A stretch of DNA of 64,000 bases from Hyphomonadaceae bacterium (GCA_024742355.1 JANSYM010000009.1:124001-188000); one strand, 5' to 3'. Shown: positions 10,016 through 20,994, counted from the stretch's first letter. Numbers and translations are program-made. The notes: a model not told the origin generated them from the letters alone.

Positions 10016-10933
10016 TTGGGACGAGTAGAGTATCAGACCACACTGAAAACACCGGTCATCTGTGCAGGCATTGGCGTGCATTCCGGCGAGCGTGCGCGCA
10101 TGGTTATCAAACCGGCGCCAGTTAACACAGGCATTCGGTTTCGCCGGGTCGACCTAGACAGCCAGAGCGACATTCTCGCGCGCGGCGACCATGTCACCGA
10201 AGTTCAGCTCGGCACGACGCTGACCAATGATGATGGCGCCAGTATTGCCACGGTTGAGCATTTCCTCGCCGCTTGTGCGGGCATGGGGCTCGATAACCTC
10301 CTGGTTGAGATAGACGGGGCGGAAACACCGATCATGGACGGCTCATCGGCTGTGTTCTGTGAACTGTTCCACAATGCCGGCGTGCAGCAACAAGCCGCGC
10401 TGCGCCGCCGTATCCGCATCCTGGAAAAGGTCGAAGTTCGCGATGGCATCAAATGGGCGCGCCTGTCGCCCAGCCCGGACAATGTCCTGACCCTGAAAGC
10501 CAAGATCGAGTTTGAAACCAAAGCCATTGGCACGCAGCAAATGTCGATGCGCCTGATGCCTGGCCTGTTCGCCCGCGACATCGCGTTTGCCCGGACGTTC
10601 GGCTTTGCCCGCGATGTTGAGACCTTGAAAGCCATGGGCCTCGCCCGCGGTGGGTCCCTCGACAATGCCGTCGTGATTGATGGCGACGAGATTGTGAATC
10701 CCGAAGGTCTGCGCAGTGATGACGAGTTCATTCGTCATAAGCTGCTTGATGCTGTCGGCGATCTGATGCTGGCTGGCGCCCCGATTGCCGGGATATATGA
10801 AGCCCGCCAACCGGGCCATGCCATGAACAATAAGCTGGTGCGGGCCTTGCTCGAGCAACCGCAAGCCTGGTGCTGGGAAACCGATGCCGAAGCGCTTGCA
10901 ACCGGCGCGTCGATGACCGCCGCGTCTGCCTAG
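10016..10933 (+). CDS. lpxC: UDP-3-O-acyl-N-acetylglucosamine deacetylase LpxC
   Basis: LpxC is the zinc-dependent deacetylase that catalyses the committed step of lipid A synthesis in the cytoplasm. The family start YQTTLKTPV, the zinc histidine in TVEHFLAA and the second metal/catalytic cluster in HKLLDAVGDLMLAG are all present. An in-frame ATG at 9944 exists but sits only 15 bases beyond the ftsZ terminator and would add 24 residues unlike the family. I therefore prefer the TTG at 10016, preceded by GGGAGAG. The stop overlaps the end of the convergent ELM1-family gene by four bases. The function is secure; the start is moderately certain. Confidence 0.93.
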   Translation: MGRVEYQTTLKTPVICAGIGVHSGERARMVIKPAPVNTGIRFRRVDLDSQSDILARGDHVTEVQLGTTLTNDDGASIATVEHFLAACAGMGLDNLLVEIDGAETPIMDGSSAVFCELFHNAGVQQQAALRRRIRILEKVEVRDGIKWARLSPSPDNVLTLKAKIEFETKAIGTQQMSMRLMPGLFARDIAFARTFGFARDVETLKAMGLARGGSLDNAVVIDGDEIVNPEGLRSDDEFIRHKLLDAVGDLMLAGAPIAGIYEARQPGHAMNNKLVRALLEQPQAWCWETDAEALATGASMTAASA

Positions 10934-12015
10934 AGCCAGTCCGGCGCAGCCGTCCTCGTTGGATCGCCGCTTTGGTCCATTTCAGGTTGCGGGTAGCGTT
11001 CCAGCAATTTCTCGATAATCGCATCTGCGACGCGGCCGGCTTCTCGCAACGGCGAATATTCCCACCGCTCCAGCGCGCCATCGAACCAGCGCGCACAGCC
11101 GCGTTCAATCAGGCTTTTATGAAGGCGGTCGAATTTTGGCGCTTGCCCGGACAGTTTCGCCATATGCACGGGCAAGCCGTGCCAGGCCGCGTCTGACAAC
11201 ATGTTGGCGCTGTCCTCGGTGACGATGGCGACGTCTGAATAGAGCAGCCAGGCGAGATAAGGGTTTGGCCCGTCCTGTTCGCTGGCCCAGAACCGGGCGC
11301 CCACCCGATCGGCAAAGGCGCGCATATCGCTGACGACCTGCACCGGTGTGCGCCGGGAGCAGGTGATCCGCAGGCGCCAGCCTTGTCCGGCAAGCGTCTC
11401 GAATTGTTCGATCAGTGTATCCGCCGCCTCACGGGTAAACTTGTGGGCCTTGGAGTCACCGCCAAGAATGACCACAGCGCTCTTGCCGCGCTCATCGGCG
11501 AGGTCAGCGAATGCCTGTCCAGCTTCCTCGATCATGTCCTCGGAAAAATGGGTGGGCGATCCGGTCGTGCGGATGACGTTCGGGCCTTCCAGCGTGTCAT
11601 GTTCTGGAACGACGACAAGGTCGAACAGGGCTGGGTCCGTTTTTGGGTCGAGGATCTGAACGCTGAGTGTCCGTCCGCCGCTCCAGTCGCGCACGGCGGC
11701 GGTATAGGGCGCGCTGCGCCGACCGGCGGCCACCCAGATGGTCGGCCATGGGCTCGAAAGGAGTTGGCGCTGCGCTGCGGGCAGGGCGCTTCTGACCGCT
11801 GGCCAGCTGGCGCCAGGCAGCCAGGTCCAGGGCGCACGCGGTGTCAGCGTGATCGGTTCAGCGCGATGTCCCTGGCCGGATATGTGTCCGATCTGGAGCC
11901 AGCGGCGGGTCTCGGACAAGGCGGCAATTACGGCGCGGACCTGCGCTGCATTACCCGCGCGGCCGTCGCTGACCGCCCAAATCGAGGGACCAAGGGAAGA
12001 TTCAGGCGAATCCAT
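10930..12015 (-). CDS. Mitochondrial fission ELM1 family protein
   Basis: The 361-residue product begins with IWAVSDGRAGNAAQVRAV, the hallmark N-terminus of the ELM1 family (COG3660), which is widespread in alphaproteobacteria and includes plant ELM1. Further family-like motifs are VVILGGDSKAHKF (about 182-194) and VTEDSANMLSDAAW (about 266-279), which resemble the nucleotide-sugar pocket of GT-B glycosyltransferases. The bacterial function is not established; a glycosyltransferase-like role is sometimes suggested. It is convergent with lpxC. No signal peptide or membrane span is visible. Confidence 0.85.
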   Translation of the reverse strand: MDSPESSLGPSIWAVSDGRAGNAAQVRAVIAALSETRRWLQIGHISGQGHRAEPITLTPRAPWTWLPGASWPAVRSALPAAQRQLLSSPWPTIWVAAGRRSAPYTAAVRDWSGGRTLSVQILDPKTDPALFDLVVVPEHDTLEGPNVIRTTGSPTHFSEDMIEEAGQAFADLADERGKSAVVILGGDSKAHKFTREAADTLIEQFETLAGQGWRLRITCSRRTPVQVVSDMRAFADRVGARFWASEQDGPNPYLAWLLYSDVAIVTEDSANMLSDAAWHGLPVHMAKLSGQAPKFDRLHKSLIERGCARWFDGALERWEYSPLREAGRVADAIIEKLLERYPQPEMDQSGDPTRTAAPDWL

Positions 12016-12060
12016 ATGTTTTGACCTGCCAGAATTCGCCTATGAGGTGAAGAACGGGTG

Positions 12061-12534
12061 TTAGATGTATTTCACTTCTGCGACTTCATAGACGCGGGCG
12101 CCGCCGGGCGCGGCGACTTCTGCCTCGTCGCCTTCACCTTTGCCGATCAGGGCGCGGGCGATTGGGGACGTGTTCGAGACCTTGCCCTGGGCGATGTCAG
12201 CTTCGTCTTCGCCAACGATCTGATAGGTCGACTCGTCCTCGGTATCGACATCAATGATCGTTACGGTCGCGCCGAACACGATTTTCTCGCCTTTGACCTT
12301 GCTCAGATCGATGACTTCAGCGCGCGACAGCTTGTCTTCAAGCTCGACAATGCGGCCTTCAATAAAGGACTGTTTTTCCTTGGCGGCGTGATATTCGGCA
12401 TTCTCGGACAGATCGCCATGCTCACGGGCTTCAGCGATCGCCTGGATAATGGCCGGGCGCTCGACTGATTTGAGATTTTTCAGTTCTGCGTCGAGAGCTT
12501 CATAGCCCCCGGCGGTCATAGGTGTGCGTTGCAT
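12061..12534 (-). CDS. greA: Transcription elongation factor GreA
   Basis: GreA stimulates transcript cleavage by backtracked RNA polymerase. The start [18 protein letters not shown] gives 157 residues, the usual family length; a longer frame from 12576 adds 14 residues without homology. The N-terminal coiled coil carries the catalytic acidic tip ([18 protein letters not shown], about 36-53), and the C-terminal FKBP-like domain ends in [10 protein letters not shown]. It lies 85 bp downstream of carB on the same strand, a common alphaproteobacterial arrangement. Confidence 0.96.
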   Translation of the reverse strand: MQRTPMTAGGYEALDAELKNLKSVERPAIIQAIAEAREHGDLSENAEYHAAKEKQSFIEGRIVELEDKLSRAEVIDLSKVKGEKIVFGATVTIIDVDTEDESTYQIVGEDEADIAQGKVSNTSPIARALIGKGEGDEAEVAAPGGARVYEVAEVKYI

Positions 12535-12619
12535 GAATGTGTACCGTTTTGGGTCTGAAAGACAGCGTCCAATCAAAAGACAGGCGCGTCAAGTAGTGCA
12601 AAATGTTCGATTTCGCAAG

Positions 12620-15600
12620 CTATGCTTTTTGTAAGGCGCGAACCGAAAGTGGTTTTTCGCGCATCGCGCGAATCGCTTTCACGGCCGCGCGCGACGCCGC
12701 CAGCGTCGTGAAGTATGGAATGTTCTGAATCAAGGCGGTCCGGCGGATTGACTTGGAGTCCTTGCGCGACTGTGCGCCTTCGGTCGTATTGAGCACAAGA
12801 TCGATCGTGCCATTGAGAATTTCGTCCTCAATATTGGGTTTTCCCTCGAGCACTTTCTTGACCATCTGTGCCTCGATACCGCGCTCGTGAAGGAAACTGG
12901 CTGTGCCCGACGTGGCGACGAGTTCAAAGCCCAGCTCAATCAGGCTTCGGGCCGGCTCTATGATCTCTTCCTTGTCCGCGTCGCGGAGTGAGATGAAAGC
13001 CCGACCGCTGGTCGGCAAAGTCACGCCGGCCCCGATTTGTGACTTCAGGAAGGCCGTGCCGAAATCATCATCCCAACCCATGACTTCCCCGGTCGAGCGC
13101 ATTTCCGGGCCGAGGATCGGGTCGACATTGGCAAAGCGGGCGAACGGGAACACGGCTTCCTTGACTGCAACGCGGTTGGCTTCGGCGTGACGCAGATCGA
13201 AATCGGTCAGGGTTTTGCCAGCCATGATCTTGGCCGCGATCGAGGCAATGGGCGCGCCGACGGCCTTGGCGACGAATGGCACGGTCCGGCTGGCGCGAGG
13301 ATTGGCCTCAAGCACGTAAATCTCGTCATCCTTCACGGCGTACTGAATATTGATCAGGCCCGACACATTGAGCGCCTTGGCGAGCGCGATGGTCTGCTCG
13401 CTCAATCGGCCAATGGTGCTTGGCGACAGAGTATAAGGTGGCAAGGCGCAGGCACTGTCACCGGAATGCACGCCAGCTTCCTCAATGTGTTCCATGATGC
13501 CGGCAACATGCACATTCTCGCCATCGCACAAGGCATCGACATCAACCTCGATGGCGTCGGACAAATAGCGATCCAGGAATAGCGAGCCATCGCCCGCGAC
13601 GGAGAGGGCATATCCGGCATATTCGCGGACATCTTCATCCGAGTGACAGATCCGCATCGCCGTTCCCGAGAGCACAAAGGACGGACGCAGCATGACCGGA
13701 TAGCCGAGCTGTCCGGCCTTCTCCAGCGTCTCCTCCAGCGAGCGCGCGGTCGCCGATGGTGGTTGCTGGATACCAAGATTGGACAGGAGCGCGGACCATT
13801 GCTTGCGATCTTCGGCGAGATCGATGCTGTCCGGGCTGGTGCCCAGGATCGGAATACCGGCCTGATTGAGCGGCTGTGCCAGCTTGAGCGGTGTTTGCCC
13901 GCCAAACTGAACAATCACACCTGCCAGTTCGCCGGCACTTTGTTCCTTATGGATGATTTCGGACACATGTTCTTCGGTCAGCGGCTCGAAATAGAGACGA
14001 TCGGAGGTGTCATAATCGGTCGAAACCGTTTCCGGGTTGCAATTCACCATGACGCTTTCAATGCCGATATCGGCCATCGCAAAGGCGGCGTGGCAGCAGC
14101 AATAGTCAAACTCGATGCCTTGCCCGATCCGGTTTGGGCCGCCACCCAGGATAATGGCTTTCTTGCGGGTCGAGGGCAGGGCTTCGCAATCGGCGCTTTC
14201 GGCGCCAAAGGCCGGATGCTCATAGGTGGAATAGAGATAGGGCGTTTTGGCTGCGAATTCGGCCGCGCACGTATCTATCCGCTTGTAGACCGGACGGACA
14301 GCAAGGGCATGCCGGGCGGCGCGAACCTCCTGTTCGGTCTGATCGACCAGCTCGCCCAGGCGGGCATCGGAAAAGCCCATGGCCTTGAGGTCGGTGAATT
14401 CGCGCTGGGTCGTCGGCAGACCGTCGCGCCGAACATTGTTCTCGACTGAGACGATCTGAGCGATCTGGCGCAGGAACCAGAGATCGATACTGGTGGCCGC
14501 ATGCACGTCTTCAACGGAGATCCCGGTGCGGAACGCCTGGGCGACAATCCGTAAGCGGTCCGGTGTCTGTTTGCTCAGCGCTTCGCGCAAGGCGCCTTCG
14601 CCGCTGAATTCGATCTCATTCAGCCCATTCAGACCGGTTTCGAGGGAACACAGGGCTTTTTGCAGACTTTCCTGGAAGTTGCGTCCAATCGCCATGGCTT
14701 CGCCAACCGATTTCATCGCCGTCGTCAGAAGCGGCTCGGCGCCCTCGAATTTCTCGAACGCAAAGCGTGGGATCTTGGTGACGACATAATCAATGGTCGG
14801 TTCGAACGATGCCGGCGTCACGCCGGTAATGTCATTGTCGAGTTCGTCCAGCGTGTAGCCGACAGCCAGCTTGGCGGCGACTTTCGCGATCGGAAAACCG
14901 GTCGCTTTCGAGGCCAGCGCCGAAGAGCGAGACACACGCGGGTTCATTTCAATGACGACCAGTCGGCCATCCGCCGGGTTGACCGCGAACTGGACATTCG
15001 AACCGCCGGTCTCGACCCCGATCTCGCGCAGCACGGCGAGCGAGGCATTGCGCATGACCTGATATTCGCGATCCGTCAGGGTCAGGGCGGGCGCTACGGT
15101 GATCGAGTCGCCGGTATGCACGCCCATTGGGTCAATATTCTCAATCGCGCAGATGATGATGGCGTTGTCGGCTTTGTCCCGCACCACCTCCATCTCATAT
15201 TCTTTCCAGCCGAGCAGGCTTTCATCGACCAGGATTTGCGCCACCGGTGACGCGGCAATCCCGGCCCGACAAATCTCTTCATACTCGGCGCGATTATACG
15301 CCACGCCGCCGCCGGTGCCGCCCAGCGTGAAGGCCGGGCGAATAATCGCCGGCAATCCGACATGGTCGAGCGCGTCCAGCGCATTCTTCAGGCCGGTGAT
15401 ACGGTCATAGGAGCCGTCTTCATTCTTGGGAGACGAGACGATTTCCGCCTTGGGGTTTTCGAGGCCGATCCGGTCCATGGCTTCGCGGAACAGTTTGCGG
15501 TCTTCGGCCATTTCAATCGCGTCGGCGCGGGCGCCGATGAGTTCCACATTGTGCTTAGAAAGAACCCCCGCCTGTTCAAGGGCGAGGGCACAATTCAAAG

Positions 15601-15883
15601 CGGTCTGACCACCCATTGTCGGGAGGAGTGCGTCCGGCTTTTCGATCTCGATAATCTTCTCGACGAAATCCGGAGTAATCGGCTCGATATAAGTGGCGTC
15701 GGCGAGGCCTGGATCGGTCATGATCGTCGCCGGATTGGAATTGACCAGGATGACCCGATAGCCTTCGCCCTTCAGCGCCTTGATCGCCTGCACGCCGGAA
15801 TAGTCAAACTCGCAGGCCTGGCCGATAATGATAGGGCCAGCACCGATAACAAGAATGGACTGAATATCGGTGCGTTTGGGCAT
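12620..15883 (-). CDS. carB: Carbamoyl-phosphate synthase large subunit
   Basis: CarB makes carbamoyl phosphate from bicarbonate, ATP and ammonia supplied by CarA, feeding arginine and pyrimidine synthesis. The 1087 residues match the family. The start [20 protein letters not shown] is canonical. Both homologous halves with ATP-grasp domains are visible: [12 protein letters not shown] at about 172-183 in the first and [12 protein letters not shown] at about 720-731 in the second. The C-terminal MGS-like allosteric domain contains [16 protein letters not shown]. carA is not in the window. greA follows downstream. Confidence 0.98.
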   Translation of the reverse strand: MPKRTDIQSILVIGAGPIIIGQACEFDYSGVQAIKALKGEGYRVILVNSNPATIMTDPGLADATYIEPITPDFVEKIIEIEKPDALLPTMGGQTALNCALALEQAGVLSKHNVELIGARADAIEMAEDRKLFREAMDRIGLENPKAEIVSSPKNEDGSYDRITGLKNALDALDHVGLPAIIRPAFTLGGTGGGVAYNRAEYEEICRAGIAASPVAQILVDESLLGWKEYEMEVVRDKADNAIIICAIENIDPMGVHTGDSITVAPALTLTDREYQVMRNASLAVLREIGVETGGSNVQFAVNPADGRLVVIEMNPRVSRSSALASKATGFPIAKVAAKLAVGYTLDELDNDITGVTPASFEPTIDYVVTKIPRFAFEKFEGAEPLLTTAMKSVGEAMAIGRNFQESLQKALCSLETGLNGLNEIEFSGEGALREALSKQTPDRLRIVAQAFRTGISVEDVHAATSIDLWFLRQIAQIVSVENNVRRDGLPTTQREFTDLKAMGFSDARLGELVDQTEQEVRAARHALAVRPVYKRIDTCAAEFAAKTPYLYSTYEHPAFGAESADCEALPSTRKKAIILGGGPNRIGQGIEFDYCCCHAAFAMADIGIESVMVNCNPETVSTDYDTSDRLYFEPLTEEHVSEIIHKEQSAGELAGVIVQFGGQTPLKLAQPLNQAGIPILGTSPDSIDLAEDRKQWSALLSNLGIQQPPSATARSLEETLEKAGQLGYPVMLRPSFVLSGTAMRICHSDEDVREYAGYALSVAGDGSLFLDRYLSDAIEVDVDALCDGENVHVAGIMEHIEEAGVHSGDSACALPPYTLSPSTIGRLSEQTIALAKALNVSGLINIQYAVKDDEIYVLEANPRASRTVPFVAKAVGAPIASIAAKIMAGKTLTDFDLRHAEANRVAVKEAVFPFARFANVDPILGPEMRSTGEVMGWDDDFGTAFLKSQIGAGVTLPTSGRAFISLRDADKEEIIEPARSLIELGFELVATSGTASFLHERGIEAQMVKKVLEGKPNIEDEILNGTIDLVLNTTEGAQSRKDSKSIRRTALIQNIPYFTTLAASRAAVKAIRAMREKPLSVRALQKA

Positions 15884-16096
15884 CTGGAATTCCTTCTTGT
15901 CTCGCTGCCCAGATCAGGGAGCAGGCAAACGGGTGGCGTATAGCGGGGAGTCGCCCTGCGGGGCAAGCGGAAATGATGGGATTTGCGCGAAAACATGACA
16001 GGTTGCCGAAAATCGGCCGGAGCTGGCCTGTTTCACGCACGCTCCGACAGACAAAGACGCTAGGCGAGCGCTGCGCATGTCGCTATATGCCCGCGT

Positions 16097-17902
16097 ATGA
16101 CTCCACGTGATAGAATCCGAAATTTCTCCATTGTCGCGCATATTGACCATGGCAAGTCGACGCTCGCGGATCGCCTGATCCAGCAGACCGGCACGCTGAC
16201 TGAGCGAGAAATGTCAGAGCAGGTGCTCGACTCGATGGATATCGAGAAAGAGCGCGGCATCACGATCAAGGCGCAGACCGTTCGGCTCGACTATACAGCC
16301 AAGGATGGCGAGACCTATGCTATGAACCTGATGGACACACCGGGCCATGTCGACTTTTCCTATGAAGTCAGCCGCTGCCTCGCCGCGTGTGAAGGCTCCC
16401 TGCTCGTGGTCGATGCGAGCCAAGGCGTCGAGGCGCAGACGCTGGCCAATGTTTATCAGGCGATCGAGCAGGATCATGAAATCGTACCGGTGCTCAACAA
16501 GATCGACCTGCCGGCTGCAGACGTGCCCGCGGTCAAGGAGCAGATCGAAGACGTGATCGGCCTCGATGCCTCTGATGCGGTGGAAATCTCGGCCAAGACC
16601 GGCATCGGCATTGACGACGTCCTGGAAGCGATTGTGACGCGCCTGCCAGCCCCGGACCATGGCGAAGCAGATGCGCCGCTCAAGGCGGCTTTGGTCGATG
16701 CCTATTACGACCCCTATCTCGGCGTTGTGGTCATCGTGCGCATGCATGATGGCGTCCTGAAAAAGAAAATGAAGATCAAGATGATGAAGACCGGGGCGAC
16801 GTATGAAGTCGACAAGGTCGGCGTCTTCAAACCAAATCCAACCGATGTCGAAGAGCTTGGGCCAGGTGAGGTCGGGTTCCTCATCGCCTCGATCAAGGAA
16901 GTCGCCGATTGCGCCATCGGTGACACCATCACCACGGATAAGCACGGCTCAGATGACCCGCTGCCAGGCTATAAGGACGTTCAGCCTGTCGTCTTTTGCG
17001 GTCTGTTCCCAATGGATGCAGGGGATTTTGACGACTTGCGGGCGGCGATGGGCAAGCTGCGCCTGAATGATGCCTCGTTCACCTGGGAAATGGAAACTTC
17101 GGCGGCGCTGGGAATGGGCTTCCGGTGCGGTTTCCTCGGCCTGTTGCATCTCGAGATTATCCAGGAACGCCTGAGCCGCGAGTTTGATCTCGACCTGATC
17201 GCGACGGCGCCGAGTGTGGTCTATGAAATGACCATGACCGATGGCACCGAGATCGAGCTGCACAATCCGGCCGACATGCCAGACGTGGTCAAGATTGCCG
17301 AAGTGCGCGAGCCCTGGATCAAGGCGACGATCTACACGCCGGACGAGTATCTCGGCTCGATCCTGAAGCTGTGCCAGGACCGGCGCGGAATCCAGACCGA
17401 GCTGTCTTATGTCGGCGGCCGCGCCATGGTGCAGTATGAATTGCCGCTCAATGAAGTCGTGTTTGATTTCTATGACCGCCTGAAATCGATTTCACGTGGC
17501 TATGCCAGCTTCGATTATGAGATTGTCGGCCACCGCGCCGAAAACCTCGTGAAGATGAATATCCTGGTCAATGACGAGCCCGTCGACGCGCTCGCCATGC
17601 TGGTCCACCGCGACCGGGCCGAGAGCCGCGGACGTCAGATGTGCGAACGGCTGAAGGACCTGATCCCGCGCCAGATGTTCAAGATTCCGATTCAAGCCGC
17701 GATTGGCGGACGGATCATTGCCCGCGAGACGATCTCAGCCTTGCGCAAGGACGTGACGGCGAAATGCTATGGCGGTGATGCGACCCGTAAACGCAAACTG
17801 CTCGACAAGCAGAAAGCCGGGAAGCAGCGGATGCGCCAGTTCGGCAAAGTCGAGATTCCGCAGGAAGCCTTTGTCGCGGCCTTGCGGATGGATGGGGACT
17901 AG
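16097..17902 (+). CDS. lepA: Elongation factor 4 (LepA)
   Basis: LepA is a translational GTPase that binds stalled or initiating ribosomes. The 601 residues match the family. The G1 motif AHIDHGKST (about 14-22), the G3 motif [11 protein letters not shown] (about 80-90) and the G4 motif NKIDLP (about 134-139) are intact. The C-terminal domain ends with [20 protein letters not shown], the usual LepA tail. The ATG at 16097 gives the standard N-terminus. The 213-bp gap to the divergent carB must carry both promoters; I see no clear operator in it. Confidence 0.98.
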   Translation: MTPRDRIRNFSIVAHIDHGKSTLADRLIQQTGTLTEREMSEQVLDSMDIEKERGITIKAQTVRLDYTAKDGETYAMNLMDTPGHVDFSYEVSRCLAACEGSLLVVDASQGVEAQTLANVYQAIEQDHEIVPVLNKIDLPAADVPAVKEQIEDVIGLDASDAVEISAKTGIGIDDVLEAIVTRLPAPDHGEADAPLKAALVDAYYDPYLGVVVIVRMHDGVLKKKMKIKMMKTGATYEVDKVGVFKPNPTDVEELGPGEVGFLIASIKEVADCAIGDTITTDKHGSDDPLPGYKDVQPVVFCGLFPMDAGDFDDLRAAMGKLRLNDASFTWEMETSAALGMGFRCGFLGLLHLEIIQERLSREFDLDLIATAPSVVYEMTMTDGTEIELHNPADMPDVVKIAEVREPWIKATIYTPDEYLGSILKLCQDRRGIQTELSYVGGRAMVQYELPLNEVVFDFYDRLKSISRGYASFDYEIVGHRAENLVKMNILVNDEPVDALAMLVHRDRAESRGRQMCERLKDLIPRQMFKIPIQAAIGGRIIARETISALRKDVTAKCYGGDATRKRKLLDKQKAGKQRMRQFGKVEIPQEAFVAALRMDGD

Positions 17903-17941
17903 GCGTCCGTAACTGACCCCAGGCCGCCCGAGGTGTAAGAC

Positions 17942-18367
17942 TCAATTCAGCGGCTTACCAAGGCTGGCGCGATCTTCGACATCGTAACCGAGCGCGCGGT
18001 AGAAGGCGAGGACGTCCAGGTTCGACGCGCGCACCTGCAAATTGACTTTCGGACAGCCAATCTCTTTCAGGTCACGTTCGGCGTGGCGCATGAGGCGTGA
18101 TGCAAGCCCTTGCCGCCGAACCTGCGGGTGGACGGCCAGTCTGTGTATCCAGCCGCGCACGCCGTCAAACCCGGCGATGATGGTGCCAACCACGCGGTCT
18201 TGTCGGACAGCCACATAGAACAGATCCGGCTGAACGGTGCGCTTTCGGGCGATCACATCTTCAGCCCTGTTCCACGCTGCGCCTTCGGGAAAGACAATGT
18301 CCCATAGGGCGATCACATCTGCCTGATCGTCTGGCTGGAAGGATCGAATTTCTGCCTCGAGGTTCAA
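17942..18367 (-). CDS. GNAT family N-acetyltransferase
   Basis: The 141-residue protein has the GNAT acetyl-CoA pyrophosphate motif in the form VHPQVRRQGLASRLMRHAE (about 79-97) and a preceding GWIHRLAV strand. The C-terminal AFYRALGYDVEDR is the usual family ending. The length and the PKVNLQVRASN segment resemble the small YpeA-type acetyltransferases. The substrate cannot be told. It starts ten bases after the acyl-CoA dehydrogenase stop, so the two are probably co-transcribed. Confidence 0.88.
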   Translation of the reverse strand: MNLEAEIRSFQPDDQADVIALWDIVFPEGAAWNRAEDVIARKRTVQPDLFYVAVRQDRVVGTIIAGFDGVRGWIHRLAVHPQVRRQGLASRLMRHAERDLKEIGCPKVNLQVRASNLDVLAFYRALGYDVEDRASLGKPLN

Positions 18368-18377
18368 TCATCTATCC

Positions 18378-19568
18378 TCAGAGTCCGAGGACCCGCTTGG
18401 CGATGATGTTCTTCTGGATCTCGTTCGTGCCGCCATAAATGCTCTGCGCGCGGGCGCCGAAATAGGTTGAGACGCCGGGCGCCGCATCCGCCGAATGACC
18501 GACCCAGTCCGGGCTGACGCTGTCCTCGAATTTGCGCTGGCCGTGTGCGGCGGCGACGTCGAGATACAGCGTGGTGATCTGCTGGGCGGTTTCCGTGGCG
18601 AGGATCTTGATGATCGAAGCCTCCTTGCCAGGGCTGCCACCATCCTTGACCGCCGAGAGGACCCGCAAGACGGTCATCTCAAGGCCATCGACCGCGATAT
18701 CAGCATCATTGAGCTTGCGGGCAAAGGCCTCGTCATCGATCAGACGACGATTGCCGCCGGTGGGTTCCGCATTGGCGAGGGCGCGGATATGGCGCAGCTG
18801 CTTGCGCTTACCGCCGATGCGGGCATAGGAGGTGCGCTCAAAGCCGAGCAGGTATTGGCTATAGGTCCAGCCTTTGCCTTCCTCGCCGATCAGATAATCG
18901 GCCGGCACGCGGACATCTTCGAAGATCACCATGTTGAGCACATGCTTGCCATCAATGGTAATGATGGGCTTCAGGGTCACGCCGGGGCGATCCATCTCGC
19001 AGCAGATGAAACTGATGCCCATCTGTTTCTTTTCTTCCCGCGAGGTCCGCGCCAGCAGGAAGATCCAGTCGGCATGCTGGGCCGCGCTGGTCCAGACCTT
19101 GGTGCCGTTGAGGACATACTCATCGCCGTCCCGCTTGGCCGAGAATTGCAGCGAGGCGAGGTCCGAGCCGCTTTCCGGCTCGCTATAGCCTTGTGCCCAG
19201 CCAAGCGATCCGTCGCGCGTGCCAGGCAGCCATTTGTCCTGCTGTTCTTGCGATCCGAATGTATAAATGATCGGGCCGACATAGATTACACCCATCGGCG
19301 TAACCGTGGGCACGCCGGCGCGTTCAAGTTCTTCATCGAAGATATATTGCTCTTCGAGGCTCCACCCGGGCCCGCCATGTTCGCTCGGCCAGGCGCTGGC
19401 GAGCCAGCCTTTCTCGCCGAGGGCCATTTCCGATTTTCGGACCTCCGCCGTTGTCAGACTGGCGCCCGTGGCCACTTTGGCACGGATGTCTTGCGGATAC
19501 TCGGTTTCGAAGAAGCGACGGACTTCGGCGCGAAACGGCTCAAGGGCGGGATCAGATGACAGGTCCAT
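18378..19568 (-). CDS. Acyl-CoA dehydrogenase
   Basis: A flavoprotein of 396 residues that would introduce the alpha-beta double bond in an acyl-CoA. Visible family features are WAQGYSEPESGSDLASL (about 129-145, FAD/substrate region), ADWIFLLART, and the C-terminal YGGTNEIQKNIIAKRVLGL, which supplies an adenine-binding part of the FAD site. The architecture resembles the large FadE-type enzymes of fatty acid, steroid or aromatic side-chain degradation in alphaproteobacteria. Substrate specificity is not deducible. The GNAT gene lies immediately downstream. Confidence 0.93.
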   Translation of the reverse strand: MDLSSDPALEPFRAEVRRFFETEYPQDIRAKVATGASLTTAEVRKSEMALGEKGWLASAWPSEHGGPGWSLEEQYIFDEELERAGVPTVTPMGVIYVGPIIYTFGSQEQQDKWLPGTRDGSLGWAQGYSEPESGSDLASLQFSAKRDGDEYVLNGTKVWTSAAQHADWIFLLARTSREEKKQMGISFICCEMDRPGVTLKPIITIDGKHVLNMVIFEDVRVPADYLIGEEGKGWTYSQYLLGFERTSYARIGGKRKQLRHIRALANAEPTGGNRRLIDDEAFARKLNDADIAVDGLEMTVLRVLSAVKDGGSPGKEASIIKILATETAQQITTLYLDVAAAHGQRKFEDSVSPDWVGHSADAAPGVSTYFGARAQSIYGGTNEIQKNIIAKRVLGL

Positions 19569-19723
19569 GCGTTGAGTTTACTGTTTCAATATGGACTGGA
19601 AAGGGGTCCCCACGGGTGACGTCTGATAGCCGGATCTGCGAAGTTTTTCACTAAAAAGTGAGATCTGATCGCCATAGTCTACCGTAAAGAGAGGCTGGTA
19701 ACTTGTGGAATTCGCCACTATGT

Positions 19724-19844
19724 ACCGATTATCGCCCTGAGGGTACAACTCCGGGCGGGCGTTAAGTCCTTATCTGGCAGGGTCCTTGAATGGTTCGCTA
19801 CGGATACGGCTCGACCTCCGTCCCTCAGACTAAGGAATATACAT
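19724..19844 (+). promoter_or_regulatory. Candidate structured leader of folE
   Basis: The 276-bp region before folE contains two helices that share adjacent sequence. GGTTCG (19792-19797) can pair with CGACC (19812-19816), and ACGGA (19800-19804) with TCCGT (19817-19821). Full formation of both looks sterically unlikely, so they may be alternatives. They lie just before the ribosome site AAGGA. An upstream 6-bp pair TGTACC/GGTACA is also present. Alphaproteobacterial folE genes can carry the folE motif (THF-II riboswitch); I could not match its consensus by eye. Confidence 0.25.
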
Positions 19845-20465
19845 ATGGCCATGGATGCCATCACCCCTGACAACCAAATGACTGGTGCCGACGAAATCGA
19901 ACGTCCGAGCATGGAAGAAGCGATGGACGCTGTGCGGACGCTGCTTGCCTGGGCCGGAGACGATCCGCGCCGCGAGGGCCTGATCGATACGCCAAAGCGC
20001 GTGGTCAAGGCCTATCAGGAGTTTTTCGCTGGATACGAAATGGATCCAGCCAAGGAATTGGCGCGCACATTTGAAGATGTGCAGGGCTATGACGACATTG
20101 TCATGCTGAAAGACATCGATGTGGAGAGCCATTGTGAGCACCACATGGTGCCGATCCTGGGCAAGGCCCATGTTGCCTATATGCCGACCCATCGCGTGGT
20201 CGGGATTTCCAAGATTGCCCGTGTTGTCGAGATTTTCGGCAAGCGCCTGCAAACGCAGGAAACCATGACCGCGCAAGTTGCCGATTGCATTACTGATGCG
20301 CTGCAGCCTGCTGGCGTCGCCGTGCTGATTGATGCCAAGCACCAGTGCATGACCACGCGCGGGATCCACCACAAGAATGTTGCCACGGTGACCACGCAGT
20401 TTACCGGTGTGTTCAAGACCGATCAGGACCTGCGCAACCGCTTCCTGCGCTTCGCCGGGCAATAA
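19845..20465 (+). CDS. folE: GTP cyclohydrolase I
   Basis: FolE converts GTP to 7,8-dihydroneopterin triphosphate, the first step of folate synthesis. Of 206 residues the first 20 or so are a variable extension. The zinc-binding and catalytic cluster [20 protein letters not shown] lies at about 87-106, and the second zinc ligand is in [11 protein letters not shown] at about 164-174. TPKRVVKAY and the [16 protein letters not shown] segment are typical. The start ATG follows AAGGAAT. The upstream leader may be regulatory. Confidence 0.97.
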   Translation: MAMDAITPDNQMTGADEIERPSMEEAMDAVRTLLAWAGDDPRREGLIDTPKRVVKAYQEFFAGYEMDPAKELARTFEDVQGYDDIVMLKDIDVESHCEHHMVPILGKAHVAYMPTHRVVGISKIARVVEIFGKRLQTQETMTAQVADCITDALQPAGVAVLIDAKHQCMTTRGIHHKNVATVTTQFTGVFKTDQDLRNRFLRFAGQ

Positions 20466-20501
20466 TCCGACCGCTGCCCTTGGCAGCACGGCACCACGCC
20501 G

Positions 20502-20509
20502 TTAACCAT
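20502..20509 (+). promoter_or_regulatory. CtrA-like 8-mer TTAACCAT
   Basis: TTAACCAT is the alternative short CtrA recognition motif described in Caulobacter. It sits 53 bp upstream of the start codon of the small secreted protein gene. A single 8-mer is weak evidence. Confidence 0.25.
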
Positions 20510-20562
20510 ATTAGCGTCGCCGAGATCCTTGGCGGCGCTATATTTTTTGGGAGGATGGCCAA

Positions 20563-20886
20563 ATGAAGAAGATTATTGTTGCAGCAATCGCTGCAGGATT
20601 TGTCGCCGCGCCAGCATTTGCTGCGTCGATCACCGTATCTTTTGCGAATGATGACGGGACCACATCGGAATGGACGTTTGACGGCGAAGGCACAGCCACG
20701 AGCGGCGATCTCAGCGCTGCGTATACATGGGATGAAGATGCAGCGACACTCTGCGCGGACGTTCCCGAGCAGGGCGAAATCTGCGCGACGTTTGACTCCG
20801 TTGCTGAAGCCGTCGGTGATACCTCGACATACACTTTGTCGACCGGAGGTTCCGGAACGGCGACGATCACCGCAATGGAAGAGTAA
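20563..20886 (+). CDS. Small secreted protein of unknown function
   Basis: The 107-residue product starts with a clear Sec signal peptide (MKKIIVAAIAAGFVAAPAFA, cleavage after AFA at about 20). The mature part is acidic, rich in Thr, Ser and Gly, with two cysteines (in TLCADV and GEICATF) that could form a disulfide. Short beta-strand-like stretches such as ASITVSFAND and GTATITAMEE suggest a small beta-sandwich. I do not recognise a family. A GGGAGGA ribosome site precedes the ATG and a terminator follows. Confidence 0.75.
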   Translation: MKKIIVAAIAAGFVAAPAFAASITVSFANDDGTTSEWTFDGEGTATSGDLSAAYTWDEDAATLCADVPEQGEICATFDSVAEAVGDTSTYTLSTGGSGTATITAMEE

Positions 20887-20913
20887 TTCGCGCTATTCAA
20901 TGTGTTTGATTCA

Positions 20914-20941
20914 GCCCGGGCCGTACGGTCCGGGCTTTTTC
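20914..20941 (+). terminator. Terminator of the small secreted protein gene
   Basis: The near-perfect hairpin AGCCCGGGCC/GGTCCGGGCT (one G-T pair, GTAC loop) is followed by five T residues, about 30 bases after the stop codon. Confidence 0.85.
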
Positions 20942-20994
20942 TTGACTTGAGGCCAAAGGGATATTATTGTTTATCAATAAGAAGGATCTCAAAC

